A DNA stretch of 32,433 nt, taken from positions 1-32,433 of the forward strand of contig JAAVIG010000219.1 in assembly GCA_014796735.1 (NCBI GenBank). The letters are read 5' to 3'. This DNA comes from Oscillospiraceae bacterium (lineage in GTDB: Bacteria; Bacillota; Clostridia; Oscillospirales; Ruminococcaceae). This document shows, in pieces, positions 16,436-25,548 of this stretch. Both the position numbers and the translations under genes were made by a program. Below the pieces are notes generated by a model. The model saw nothing but the letters and a program-made list of their open reading frames with translations, did no database searches and was not told where the DNA came from. Within the stretch, counting starts at the first letter, position 1. Every line of letters starts with the position of its first letter.

Positions 16436-17740
16436 ATGACCTTCGGTGAAAGAATACAGCTTTTAAGAAAGCAAAGAAAAATGTCCCAAGAGGAATTGGG
16501 AGAAAAATTGGAGGTAACACGTCAGACTATCTCAAAATGGGAGCTTGACCAGTCAACCCCCGATCTGGACTATATTATAGCCATAAGCGAATTTTTTGAG
16601 GTAACTACCGACTACCTTATAAAAGGAGGCAGAGACGAAAACGTTGCTTTAAATAGCCAAAGCGCTTTTATTCCCGCGCCGCAGCTTCAGTACTGCGAGG
16701 ATAATCCCGAGAACCGATACGATAAGCCGCAGTACTCTTCTTCTCCCGCGGCAGCAATTTCCGCTTCTTCTGAGTATTTCGTTATCAAGCTTAATTATAA
16801 GGCTGTATTAAGGACTCTGTGGGCTTTGCTGCTTATCTTTGCGGGCGTTATGGGCGCTTTTGTCTCTGCATCGTTCTTTTTTCAGTCTCATACCGGCGAT
16901 TTTGAAAGGATAATTTTAACTGTTTTATTTGCAGCGTCGGTGGCAGTATTTGTTACCGGTCTGTCCTTCTTCGCAAACGCACTGTTAAGGTATCATATGG
17001 CGTTTCGCAAGCTTTGTATGAAGATACGCAGATTTGCGGGCGATTTTGTTAAGGCGTTCAGAGCGGTGCAGCTTGAAAGAGATCTATCCGCACAAAATCG
17101 GATATGCGAAGCATCGAATACATACGCCGAAAATCCCGAGGAGATCCGCGCGGAGGCTTCCACAGCTGCGGCGGAGCCCGATGCGGGGGTTAAGGAAAGC
17201 TTGATTTCAAAGAAGACGTGGGGTTTGCTTTTAATGCTTATTTCGGTCGTAGGCGGATTTATTGATATTATAAATATCAGTCATTTTTATGATTATCACA
17301 GAGACCCGATTATATTGCTGTTTGAATCACTTTTCCTTTTACTTACCATAATTCTGTTTTGTGTAGGGATAGGACTGATCTCAAATAAGAGGGTAAAGAT
17401 CGTTAGAGCCGAAGAGATTTCCGCCGCTGAGAAAACGGCTGCCAGCGGTTTTTTGAGCGGACAAGCCTTGAATAACGAAGCGTTGGAGCAGTGTAAAAAG
17501 GAAAAAGCTTTGAAAATAAAGGAAAAAGCGGAAATAAAGGCTGCCGAGATAAGAGAAATTTACAGATTGAGAGCGGAGGCGTTTGCTCCCGATAATGAGG
17601 CACTGGCGAAGCAGATCATCGCTAAGGGCGAAGCAAAGGCGGCAAGGGTAATGGAAAAGGCGGAAAAAAAGACGAGACGTTATGAGACGGGAATCGGTTG
17701 GAACGGTAGAGCAAAGGAAAAGGGCGCGCATTTAAAGTAA
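16436..17740 (+). CDS. Membrane-anchored XRE-family (HTH) transcriptional regulator with C-terminal charged helix
   Basis: HTH FGERIQLLRKQRKMSQEELGEKLEVTRQTISKWELDQSTPDLDYIIAISEFF; about four TM segments; Ala/Glu/Lys-rich C-terminus. Confidence 0.85.
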   Translation: MTFGERIQLLRKQRKMSQEELGEKLEVTRQTISKWELDQSTPDLDYIIAISEFFEVTTDYLIKGGRDENVALNSQSAFIPAPQLQYCEDNPENRYDKPQYSSSPAAAISASSEYFVIKLNYKAVLRTLWALLLIFAGVMGAFVSASFFFQSHTGDFERIILTVLFAASVAVFVTGLSFFANALLRYHMAFRKLCMKIRRFAGDFVKAFRAVQLERDLSAQNRICEASNTYAENPEEIRAEASTAAAEPDAGVKESLISKKTWGLLLMLISVVGGFIDIINISHFYDYHRDPIILLFESLFLLLTIILFCVGIGLISNKRVKIVRAEEISAAEKTAASGFLSGQALNNEALEQCKKEKALKIKEKAEIKAAEIREIYRLRAEAFAPDNEALAKQIIAKGEAKAARVMEKAEKKTRRYETGIGWNGRAKEKGAHLK

Positions 17741-17834
17741 AGGTAATTTAAAATAATAAAAACAAAAAAATTTCAAATCTGCCAAGCAAAACTCCTTTTT
17801 TTGACACTTTATAGGCGAAGGGCAGGTGAGAACG

Positions 17835-19388
17835 GTGAAGCACGGTATTATTGAAGACTATATCGAAAAGGTTTACGGATATGCCGTTAAACGTACATAC
17901 TCCCGCGAGGAAGCGGACGAGCTGGTGCAGGAGATATTGTTTACGGCGGTTCGGGAGCAGCCTAAGCTCAGGAACGAAAGCAAATTCGAGCCGTGGCTTT
18001 GGGGTATAGCAAAAAATGTGACAAAGACTTTCAGGCGTGATCTCGGGAAACAGCGCGCGATGTATTCCTATGACATACCCGAAAATTTGTTTTATGAGGA
18101 CAGGTATTTCGACGACAGCGAGGAAATATACGATTCTCTCAGGACGGAAATCGCAATGCTTTCCGCAAAATATCGTGATATAATCGTTCTTTACTACTAC
18201 GACGGCCTTTCGACTAAAGAGGTCTCCGAAAAGCTGAAAATTCCCGAAGGCACTGTCAGGTGGCGGCTTACGGAGGCACGGAAAAAATTGAAAAAGGAGT
18301 GTGCCGAAATGCAAGAAACTGCTTTACGACCCGTTAAAATCGGAATCGGCTTCTACGGGAACGGAAACTACGACGGTAAAACCAGACCTTATCCCAACGT
18401 GTATATCAACGACGCTTTATCTCAAAATATATTGTATTATTGCTATGAACAGTCCTGCGGCGTTGAGGAATTGGCGAAAGCGTGCGGTGTTCCCGCGTAT
18501 TATGTAGAGGATCGGGTTGAAAATTTATTAAAGCGCGGGGCGGTTATAGAGGCTTCCAAAGGGAAATACCGAACGAATTTTGTGATCTGGTCAGACAAAT
18601 ACGGAATATACTGCGAGGAAAACGCCGAAAAAGCACTGTTGCCGATCATGGAGGAGCTTTTGAATTCGCTTAAGGGAATAGCTGAGGAAGCGGCAAATAT
18701 CGGTTTTTATAAAGCCGAAAAAAGCGAGGCGGATCTGTTTTATCTTTACGGCGCAATGGCGTTTTCCTACGCAAGCGAGCATTACTGCAATTTGCCTTAC
18801 CCCTTTATTGAGAAAAATTATGACGGCAATGAATGGCGTTATATCGGAAATATGGAAACGGGAAATCACCGAAGAATAATGATCGGGACACAGACCAACC
18901 TCAATATGGGCAGCCGCGGAGGGTGCAGGTATACCGCATACGACAGGATCAGCGGTATTTGCAGGCGTCAGATGATGTACGATTATCAGATCAACGTATG
19001 CGAGGATATTTTGTGCGGCGGTTCCACAGAGGATATAGATTCCGCTGCGTACGCCATTCAGGACGGATTTATAATTAAAAAAGAGGACGGCAGCTTTTTT
19101 GTAACGGTTCCTTTTTTTACCGCGGAACAAAAAAAGGCATTTGACAGCATATCCGACAAATACCTTGCGCCTCTTATGCCGCGGTATTCCGAAATAGCAA
19201 GCGATTTTATTTCGGGTTATAAAAAGCTGTTTCCCAAACACCTGACAGATGACGCTGACCGTATGTGTCAAAATATGTTCATGGGATTATACGCGGTAAT
19301 TATCGAATATGCGCAAAGGACCGAAGCAATCAAAATGCCTTCACCCAATTGTTATTGCGATGTTATAACTCAGTTTAAAAATACTTGA
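17835..19388 (+). CDS. ECF-like RNA polymerase sigma factor with ~340-aa C-terminal extension
   Basis: Sigma2 REEADELVQEILFTAV...PWLWGIAKNVTKTFRRD; sigma4 LSAKYRDIIVLYYYDGLSTKEVSEKLKIPEGTVRWRLTEARKKLKK; long C-terminus beginning with winged-helix-like region. Likely GTG start at 17835. Confidence 0.8.
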   Translation: MKHGIIEDYIEKVYGYAVKRTYSREEADELVQEILFTAVREQPKLRNESKFEPWLWGIAKNVTKTFRRDLGKQRAMYSYDIPENLFYEDRYFDDSEEIYDSLRTEIAMLSAKYRDIIVLYYYDGLSTKEVSEKLKIPEGTVRWRLTEARKKLKKECAEMQETALRPVKIGIGFYGNGNYDGKTRPYPNVYINDALSQNILYYCYEQSCGVEELAKACGVPAYYVEDRVENLLKRGAVIEASKGKYRTNFVIWSDKYGIYCEENAEKALLPIMEELLNSLKGIAEEAANIGFYKAEKSEADLFYLYGAMAFSYASEHYCNLPYPFIEKNYDGNEWRYIGNMETGNHRRIMIGTQTNLNMGSRGGCRYTAYDRISGICRRQMMYDYQINVCEDILCGGSTEDIDSAAYAIQDGFIIKKEDGSFFVTVPFFTAEQKKAFDSISDKYLAPLMPRYSEIASDFISGYKKLFPKHLTDDADRMCQNMFMGLYAVIIEYAQRTEAIKMPSPNCYCDVITQFKNT

Positions 19389-19435
19389 TTTCAAAAAAAA
19401 TAAACTAAAAAAAGGAGTTAAAAACTTCTAAAAAC

Positions 19436-19480
19436 AAAACCCGTTAAAATCGAAATTCACATCGATTTTAACGGGTTTTT
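19436..19480. terminator. Bidirectional rho-independent terminator
   Basis: AAAACCCGTTAAAATCGA aattcaca TCGATTTTAACGGGTTTTT, between convergent genes. Confidence 0.9.
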
Positions 19481-19528
19481 GTTCTTTAAAAAACTGTTTT
19501 TCCATGTCCGAAGCATTGGGTTTTGCAT

Positions 19529-20167
19529 TTAAATTTTTGAATATCCGAAAGCGTTGATAAGCGCGTCCACCTTCTGCTTTTCCTTGCACATAGGGCAGTC
19601 GGCGGGAGAATGGCTGGCATATCCGGGAACGTCATCGGGAGTGAAGATAGAATTTACCTTGATTCCCGCTACCTCACTGATCGCGCTGAACAAAGCCGCA
19701 ACCCCTATCAATTCGCCGCTGTAATACTTAAGACAGCTCATGCATCTTTCTATCGTCCAGCCTGTGGAGGCACTGGAGATAAGAAGCAAAACGCGCTTGC
19801 CCCAGATCATGGGCTGAGTGTCGTCACGGAAGATCATCTGGTTGTTGCTGTCCAGCTCGGGAGTGATAACGCAGATGTCCGCGTCGTAATTTATGGAGTG
19901 GGTGGAGCCGCTGCTTAAGGCTTCCGCAAGGAACGCGCCAATCATCTGTGTGCCCTCAAGGCATACTATGGTGTCGATAGGCATAGAACTGTAAATATTT
20001 GCCAGCTCCTGCGCGGTCTCCTTGGCGTTTTTCAGCCTGCGCTTCATTTGGTTAAGGTCAATATAATAGTTAACGTGTGAATGGTTGGTGGCGAAGTGTC
20101 CCGGAATAACTCCGATCTTTATTCTCTTGTTTTTTGCGTTGGTAATTTCCTTGGTGCGTCTTTCCAT
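19529..20167 (-). CDS. PRTase-fold (orotate phosphoribosyltransferase-like) protein with degenerate PRPP loop
   Basis: PRTase-like layout TIVCLEGTQMIGAFLAEAL ... VLLLISSASTGWTIERC; C-terminal CPMCKEKQ. Confidence 0.65.
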   Translation of the reverse strand: MERRTKEITNAKNKRIKIGVIPGHFATNHSHVNYYIDLNQMKRRLKNAKETAQELANIYSSMPIDTIVCLEGTQMIGAFLAEALSSGSTHSINYDADICVITPELDSNNQMIFRDDTQPMIWGKRVLLLISSASTGWTIERCMSCLKYYSGELIGVAALFSAISEVAGIKVNSIFTPDDVPGYASHSPADCPMCKEKQKVDALINAFGYSKI

Positions 20168-20505
20168 TGATTTTTCCCCTTTCAGAGTAATCGATTATTG
20201 TCGCCGAAATAGTATAACAATATAATATCATATTAAACTAAAAAAATCAATTGTGTTAATGCAATTTTATTTAAATTTTACAAAATATTTTGTCCTCTTT
20301 TTACATAGAAAATGTTACTTTATTGTCAAATTCGCGTGTATTTGTTAAAAGTTACTAAAAACAGCACTGTTTATTTTATGCTTAATATGGAAAAAATACA
20401 AAAATAGACTGGATTTTTTCATAAAATTATAGTATAATTATATCAACGTATTTAAAAATAAAAAATTATTCTTTAAATGCAAAATTTATTTGCGGAGGTC
20501 AGCGA

Positions 20506-22572
20506 ATGAAACAATACAAATGTAAAAATATCAGGAACATTGCATTGGCGGGGCACGGCGGAAGCGGAAAAACCTCTCTTGCAGAAAGCCTGATGTATGT
20601 AAGCGGCGGACTTGACAGAATGGGTAAGGTGGCGGACGGAAGCACCGTATGCGACTTCGATCCCGACGAAATCAAGCGCAAGATCTCTCTTAACGCCGCT
20701 TTGGCGTATGCGGAATGGAAGGACGTAAAGATCAACATTATCGATACTCCCGGTCAGTTTGACTTTGCCGGTGAAATGTCGGAGGGAATAAGAGCCTCCG
20801 AAAGCGTGATCATTACTCTTCCCGCAAAGGACGGCGTTCAGGTGGGAACCATAAAGGCCTTTAACGAAGCGAAAAACGCCAAGAAGGCAACCATGTTCGT
20901 TGTCACCAGAATGGAGGAGGAAAACTCCAACTTCTATCGCTGTCTCGAAGAAATGAAAACCAACTTCGGACCTACCATTTGTCCTATTGTAGTTCCCTTT
21001 GATAAATACGGCAAGGTTGAGAGCTACATAAACCTTCTGGAAATGAAGGCTTATGAGTACAGCGAGGGCGGAAAGCGCAAGGAAGTTGAAATGCCCGCCT
21101 CGGAAAACCGTCTTAAGGGCTTAAGAGCCGCAATGGCGGAGGCTATTGCCGAGACCGATGAAGACCTGATGATGAGATACTTTGAAAACGAGGGCGAGGA
21201 CTTTACCTTTGCCGAGATCGTTAAGGGTATTCACGACGGCATCGATCAGGGTGTTATAACTCCCGTTGTTTGCTGCTCGGGCGATACTTTGGCTTCCGTT
21301 GACATGCTGCTCGATACGATAGTATACATGCTTCCCAGCGCGGACGAGCGCCCCGGCGAGCCTAAGAAAGAGGAATATATCAAGTACGACGAGGAAAAGC
21401 CCCTTTCCGCTTTCGTATTCAAGACAGTTGCCGATCCCTTTGTGGGAAAAATGAGCTTTTTAAAGATAGTGCAGGGTAAATTAAGTACAAGCTCCGCTAT
21501 TGTAAACGCGACCACGGGCGAAACCGAAAAGCCCGGCAAAATATTGGTTATCAAGGGAAAAAAGCAGGAGGAGATCCCCGAAGCGTACGCTGGCGACATC
21601 GTTGTTGCTACAAAGCTTAACGCCAACACAAACGATACTCTTTGCGATCCTTCAAACGTAGGTCAGTACGTTCCCATTTTATTCCCTCAGCCCTGCTTCT
21701 TCAAGGGCATCGCCGCCGTTAACAAGGGCGACGAGGGCAAGCTGGGAACCGCTTTGAGACGTTTACTCGAAGAGGATCTGACTTTGTCCTACAATCACAA
21801 TCATGAAACTCACCAGCGCATTATCGGCGGCATGGGCGAGCAGCATATAGAAGTATCGGTACAGAAGCTTAAGAGCAAATTCGGCGTTGACGTTGAGCTG
21901 TCGCAGCCCATTATAGCTTACCGCGAAACTATCCGTAAGAAGGTAAGCGTTGAGGGCAAGCATAAGAAGCAGTCCGGCGGTCACGGTCAGTACGGTCACG
22001 TTAAAATGGAATTTGAGCCGGGCGATACTGACGAGCTTGTATTTGACGAAAGAGTTGTCGGCGGAAGCGTTCCCAAGAACTACTTCCCCGCAGTTGAAAA
22101 GGGTTTGCAGGAAAGCATCGCTCACGGCGTACTTGCGGGTTATCCCGTTGTACGTTTAAAGGCTACCTTGTTTGACGGCTCTTATCACCCCGTAGACAGC
22201 TCCGAGCAGGCGTTTAAAATGGCGGCTCACCTTGCGTACAAGGCCGGCTTGCAGCAGGCTTCACCCTGCTTGCTTGAGCCTATCATGAGCCTTTCCATAA
22301 TGGTTCCCGACGACAACACGGGCGACATTATGGGCGTTATCAACAAGCGCAGAGGCGCCGTACTGGGTATGAACCCCGTAGGAAGCGGCATTACCGAGAT
22401 CTCGGCGGAATTGCCTATGGCTGAAACGGGCGACTTTGCAACGGTTGTTCGTCAGATGACAAGAGGTATGGGCGGCTTTACCATGGAGTTTGCAAGGTAT
22501 GAGCAGCTTCCCTCCAACTTGGAGGCGGAGGTTATCGCAAATGCTCCTAAGTTCAGTGAGTATGAGGGATAA
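20506..22572 (+). CDS. Elongation factor G-like GTPase paralogue
   Basis: P-loop GHGGSGKTSLAE, NIIDTPGQFDFAGEM, domain IV QSGGHGQYGHVKMEFEPG, C-terminal EF-G domain; SD gcggagg. Confidence 0.9.
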   Translation: MKQYKCKNIRNIALAGHGGSGKTSLAESLMYVSGGLDRMGKVADGSTVCDFDPDEIKRKISLNAALAYAEWKDVKINIIDTPGQFDFAGEMSEGIRASESVIITLPAKDGVQVGTIKAFNEAKNAKKATMFVVTRMEEENSNFYRCLEEMKTNFGPTICPIVVPFDKYGKVESYINLLEMKAYEYSEGGKRKEVEMPASENRLKGLRAAMAEAIAETDEDLMMRYFENEGEDFTFAEIVKGIHDGIDQGVITPVVCCSGDTLASVDMLLDTIVYMLPSADERPGEPKKEEYIKYDEEKPLSAFVFKTVADPFVGKMSFLKIVQGKLSTSSAIVNATTGETEKPGKILVIKGKKQEEIPEAYAGDIVVATKLNANTNDTLCDPSNVGQYVPILFPQPCFFKGIAAVNKGDEGKLGTALRRLLEEDLTLSYNHNHETHQRIIGGMGEQHIEVSVQKLKSKFGVDVELSQPIIAYRETIRKKVSVEGKHKKQSGGHGQYGHVKMEFEPGDTDELVFDERVVGGSVPKNYFPAVEKGLQESIAHGVLAGYPVVRLKATLFDGSYHPVDSSEQAFKMAAHLAYKAGLQQASPCLLEPIMSLSIMVPDDNTGDIMGVINKRRGAVLGMNPVGSGITEISAELPMAETGDFATVVRQMTRGMGGFTMEFARYEQLPSNLEAEVIANAPKFSEYEG

Positions 22573-22610
22573 TAGCTCTGAAATATTAGGTTACAATTCA
22601 AAATGATATA

Positions 22611-22644
22611 TCCCCCGCCTTGTTGGAAAAGGCGGGGGATTTTA
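22611..22644 (+). terminator. Rho-independent terminator after EF-G-like gene
   Basis: TCCCCCGCCT tgttggaaa AGGCGGGGGA TTTTA. Confidence 0.85.
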
Positions 22645-22645
22645 A

Positions 22646-22708
22646 TACTAATACTAATCCCTTTTTAAACTGTTTACAACTCGGCAGTTTAAAAAGGGAT
22701 TAGTATAA
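22646..22708. repeat. Palindromic repeat family, copy 2 (single-hairpin form)
   Basis: ATACTAATCCCTTTTTAAACTG (22651-22672) and exact reverse complement CAGTTTAAAAAGGGATTAGTAT (22685-22706), 12-nt loop. Confidence 0.9.
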
Positions 22709-22736
22709 TATCTGTTTTGACGGGAATACATATTAT

Positions 22737-23774
22737 TTATTTGCAATGCTGCAATATAATTTCGGGTATCTTAGTCAACGGTGCTTGCTGACAAACTCCG
22801 CCCATTTGATACGCCACCATAGGCATACCGTAAACCACACATGTTTCCTTATCCTGCCCTATGGTAAAGCCACCCTTGTCTCTTATCTTTTTAAGCCCCT
22901 TGGCTCCGTCCGAGCCCATTCCTGTAAGAATGGCGGCAACAGCGTTTCTCCCCGCCACGTCAGCCACACTGTCAAACAAAACGTCAACTGAGGGGCAGTG
23001 TCCCGAAACCTTTTCGCCCTCCTTGGAGGTCACATAATAACCCTTTGCGTCCTTAGCAAGCCTTAAATGAAATCCGCCCGCGCCGATTATTATTTTCCCT
23101 CTTTCAACTCTGTCCCCGTCCTGCGCTTCCTTACAGCTCATCTTGCATATGCGATCAAGCCGTTCGGCATACATTTTTGTGAATACGGGAGGCATGTGCT
23201 GAACTATAACGATACCGGGAGTATTTGCGGGCAGATCCTGTACCACTGCCAACAGTGCGTCGGTGCCGCCGGTGCTCGCGCCCAAGGCTATGACAAGGTC
23301 TTTATTGCTGCTGAAGTTTCCGCCCATAGCAATTTTTGCAATGCCTGCGGGAGCGGGCTTATCGGCAGGGTGACTGAAAAGCTTGACCTTTGCGATCGAA
23401 GCTATTTTGATTTTCTGCGCCAGCAGCTTTGCAAAATCTTCAATATCGCCTCTTGACTTTACCAAAGGCTTTTTTACAAAGTCGACCGCACCCGCGCTGA
23501 TAGCGTCAAAGGCGCTTATAGCGGTGGAAGTCACTACAACGGTTGGGATCGGACGTTTGGGAAGCAGTTCTTTGAGAAAATCGATACCGCTTACCCTCGG
23601 CATCTCCACGTCAAGTATAAGAACGTCGGGATTAAGCTTTTCTATCTTTTCCTTTGCCGTAAAAGCATCGACCGCGGTGCCTGCTATCTCGATACCCGCT
23701 TCTGCGCTAAGCAGCTTTGAAAGCGTTTCTCTGAAAACAAGCGAGTCATCTACAACTAAAACTTTAATCGCCAT
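22737..23774 (-). CDS. cheB: Chemotaxis response regulator protein-glutamate methylesterase
   Basis: Receiver MAIKVLVVDDSLVFRE...DVLILDVEMPRVSGIDFL; methylesterase LGASTGGTDAL, VIVQHMPPVFTKMYAERL, LTGMGSDGAKGL. Confidence 0.95.
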   Translation of the reverse strand: MAIKVLVVDDSLVFRETLSKLLSAEAGIEIAGTAVDAFTAKEKIEKLNPDVLILDVEMPRVSGIDFLKELLPKRPIPTVVVTSTAISAFDAISAGAVDFVKKPLVKSRGDIEDFAKLLAQKIKIASIAKVKLFSHPADKPAPAGIAKIAMGGNFSSNKDLVIALGASTGGTDALLAVVQDLPANTPGIVIVQHMPPVFTKMYAERLDRICKMSCKEAQDGDRVERGKIIIGAGGFHLRLAKDAKGYYVTSKEGEKVSGHCPSVDVLFDSVADVAGRNAVAAILTGMGSDGAKGLKKIRDKGGFTIGQDKETCVVYGMPMVAYQMGGVCQQAPLTKIPEIILQHCK

Positions 23775-23883
23775 TATTTATTCCTCATAATTTAAAGTAT
23801 CAAATCTAAAAATCCGCTCCAAGCGTTTCCCTGAAGTACATGATTGTTATTATATTATATTATATGCCGTATTATTATAATTT

Positions 23884-24720
23884 TTACTTTTTGCCGTCGG
23901 GAAGGGGTTTTCTGTAAATCGCGGGCTTAATATACTGAAATCTTGTCTGTTCTCTGGGTACGCTTTCGGCATGACCGATAAAGAGGTATCCGCCGGGAGC
24001 AACAACATCATAGAAACGCTCCACAAGCGCAACCTTTGTAGGCAAGTCAAAATAGATCATTACGTTTCTGCAAAAAACTATATCATAAGGAACAACAGGC
24101 TTGGGGATAGGCTTCATAAGGTTGAAAGTTCCGAAGGTCACTTTTGAGGTAATGGTCTTGGAAACCTGATAACATTCGTTATCCAAGGGAGTAAAGTACT
24201 TTTTTACCCATGACGGTTCGAGATTTTTCATTCCCTCAACATGATAGATCGCCTTTTTAGCTTTGTTCATAACGTTTTCGGATATGTCCGAAGCGTAAAT
24301 GTTGGTATCCCACATAGAAGCGTTGGCACCGAAAAATTCCTGCATCTGCATCTGAGTGGTATATGCTTCCTCTCCGCTTGAACAGCCCGCGCTCCATATC
24401 TTAACATATTTTTTGGGACGGTTAAGCGATACTATATAAGGCAGGACTGTGTCCTTCATGTACTGATAGTGCTCCTGCTCACGCATAAAGAAGGTGTGAT
24501 TGGTGGTGAGCTTGTTTAAGAGCGCGATGATCTCCGTGCCGGATCTGTCGGCGTATACCGATTCAAGGTACTGGTGATAATCGGGAAAGCCCTTTGCCTT
24601 TATCTCGTTGCAAAGTCTGCCTTCGATAAGCACTCTTTTCTGAGCAAGGTTTATACCATAGTTATCGTAAATAAATTTAACAAGCTTGTTAAAATCCGCG
24701 TCGGTTATTTTAGGTATCAC
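23884..24720 (-). CDS. cheR: Chemotaxis protein methyltransferase
   Basis: VKIWSAGCSSGEEAYT, DIVFCRNVMIYFD, GGYLFIGHAES; GTG start with AAAGGAG upstream. Confidence 0.95.
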   Translation of the reverse strand: MIPKITDADFNKLVKFIYDNYGINLAQKRVLIEGRLCNEIKAKGFPDYHQYLESVYADRSGTEIIALLNKLTTNHTFFMREQEHYQYMKDTVLPYIVSLNRPKKYVKIWSAGCSSGEEAYTTQMQMQEFFGANASMWDTNIYASDISENVMNKAKKAIYHVEGMKNLEPSWVKKYFTPLDNECYQVSKTITSKVTFGTFNLMKPIPKPVVPYDIVFCRNVMIYFDLPTKVALVERFYDVVAPGGYLFIGHAESVPREQTRFQYIKPAIYRKPLPDGKK

Positions 24721-24907
24721 TTTTGTTCTCCTTTCTGCCGTATCATTTTTTACTTAATGTATAAAGCAGCTATTTATCTACAAAATAAAAATTTTTTTCT
24801 TAAAAACCAACCCCCGTAAAATTTGGCTGTAAGCGCAGAAAGTGTTATGTTCCCGCGCTTTTTAACCATTTGCAGAGGTTGTTTTTATTACATTGTTTTC
24901 AGACGGC

Positions 24908-25441
24908 TTATTCCGCCGCAACCGCTTCCACGTCAAAATCGTCGTCGAAAATAAGCTTTTTTACGTCAAGGATCATTTTTATTGAATCATTGGTTTCAAG
25001 AATGTATTCAATGAATTTGTTGTTGTTGACGCGCTCCAGAGCGGGGATATCCGCCTTGTTCTCCGCCTTTACGGAAAGCACTTCAAGAACCTGATCAACG
25101 ATGATGCCTACCTGAATATCAAGATAGTTGATTATAACGGTACAGGTCTTGTCGTCGTATTCCCTTTCGGGCAGGTCAAAACGTGAGCGAATGTCTATAA
25201 CGGGAACGACCTTGCTTCTTACGTTGATAACGCCCTTTATATAGCACGGGATTCCGGGGACAACCGTGATATGGGGTATGCCTATAATTTCTGTAAGGTA
25301 GGAAATATCAACGCCGTAGACCCTGTCACCGATCTGAAAGGTAAGCGCTTTTGCGATTTCCGTTCCGCTGCTTTTTGAAGCGGTATTTATTTTTTCTTTC
25401 AGCTGTTGCTGCTGCTGAGTAAGATTATTCATGTCTGCCAT
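24908..25441 (-). CDS. cheW: Chemotaxis coupling protein
   Basis: LTFQIGDRVYGVDISYLTEIIGIPHITVVPGIPCYIKGVINVRSKVVPVIDIRSRF; likely start MADMNN at 25441. Confidence 0.93.
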   Translation of the reverse strand: MADMNNLTQQQQQLKEKINTASKSSGTEIAKALTFQIGDRVYGVDISYLTEIIGIPHITVVPGIPCYIKGVINVRSKVVPVIDIRSRFDLPEREYDDKTCTVIINYLDIQVGIIVDQVLEVLSVKAENKADIPALERVNNNKFIEYILETNDSIKMILDVKKLIFDDDFDVEAVAAE

Positions 25442-25548
25442 AATGCCGAAACCATTCCTTTCATTTTTCTGAGCGGGCGCCTGCAATATCGACGCTCTTT
25501 ATAGATGCCGAGGCGGCTTTATTCTCCGCCGCAGCCGTAAAGCGACGC

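Noticed and set aside
18325-18340. CCCGTTAAAATCG shared between the sigma-factor CDS and the 19436-19480 terminator
   Set aside because: Short 13-nt match inside conserved coding sequence; most likely chance.
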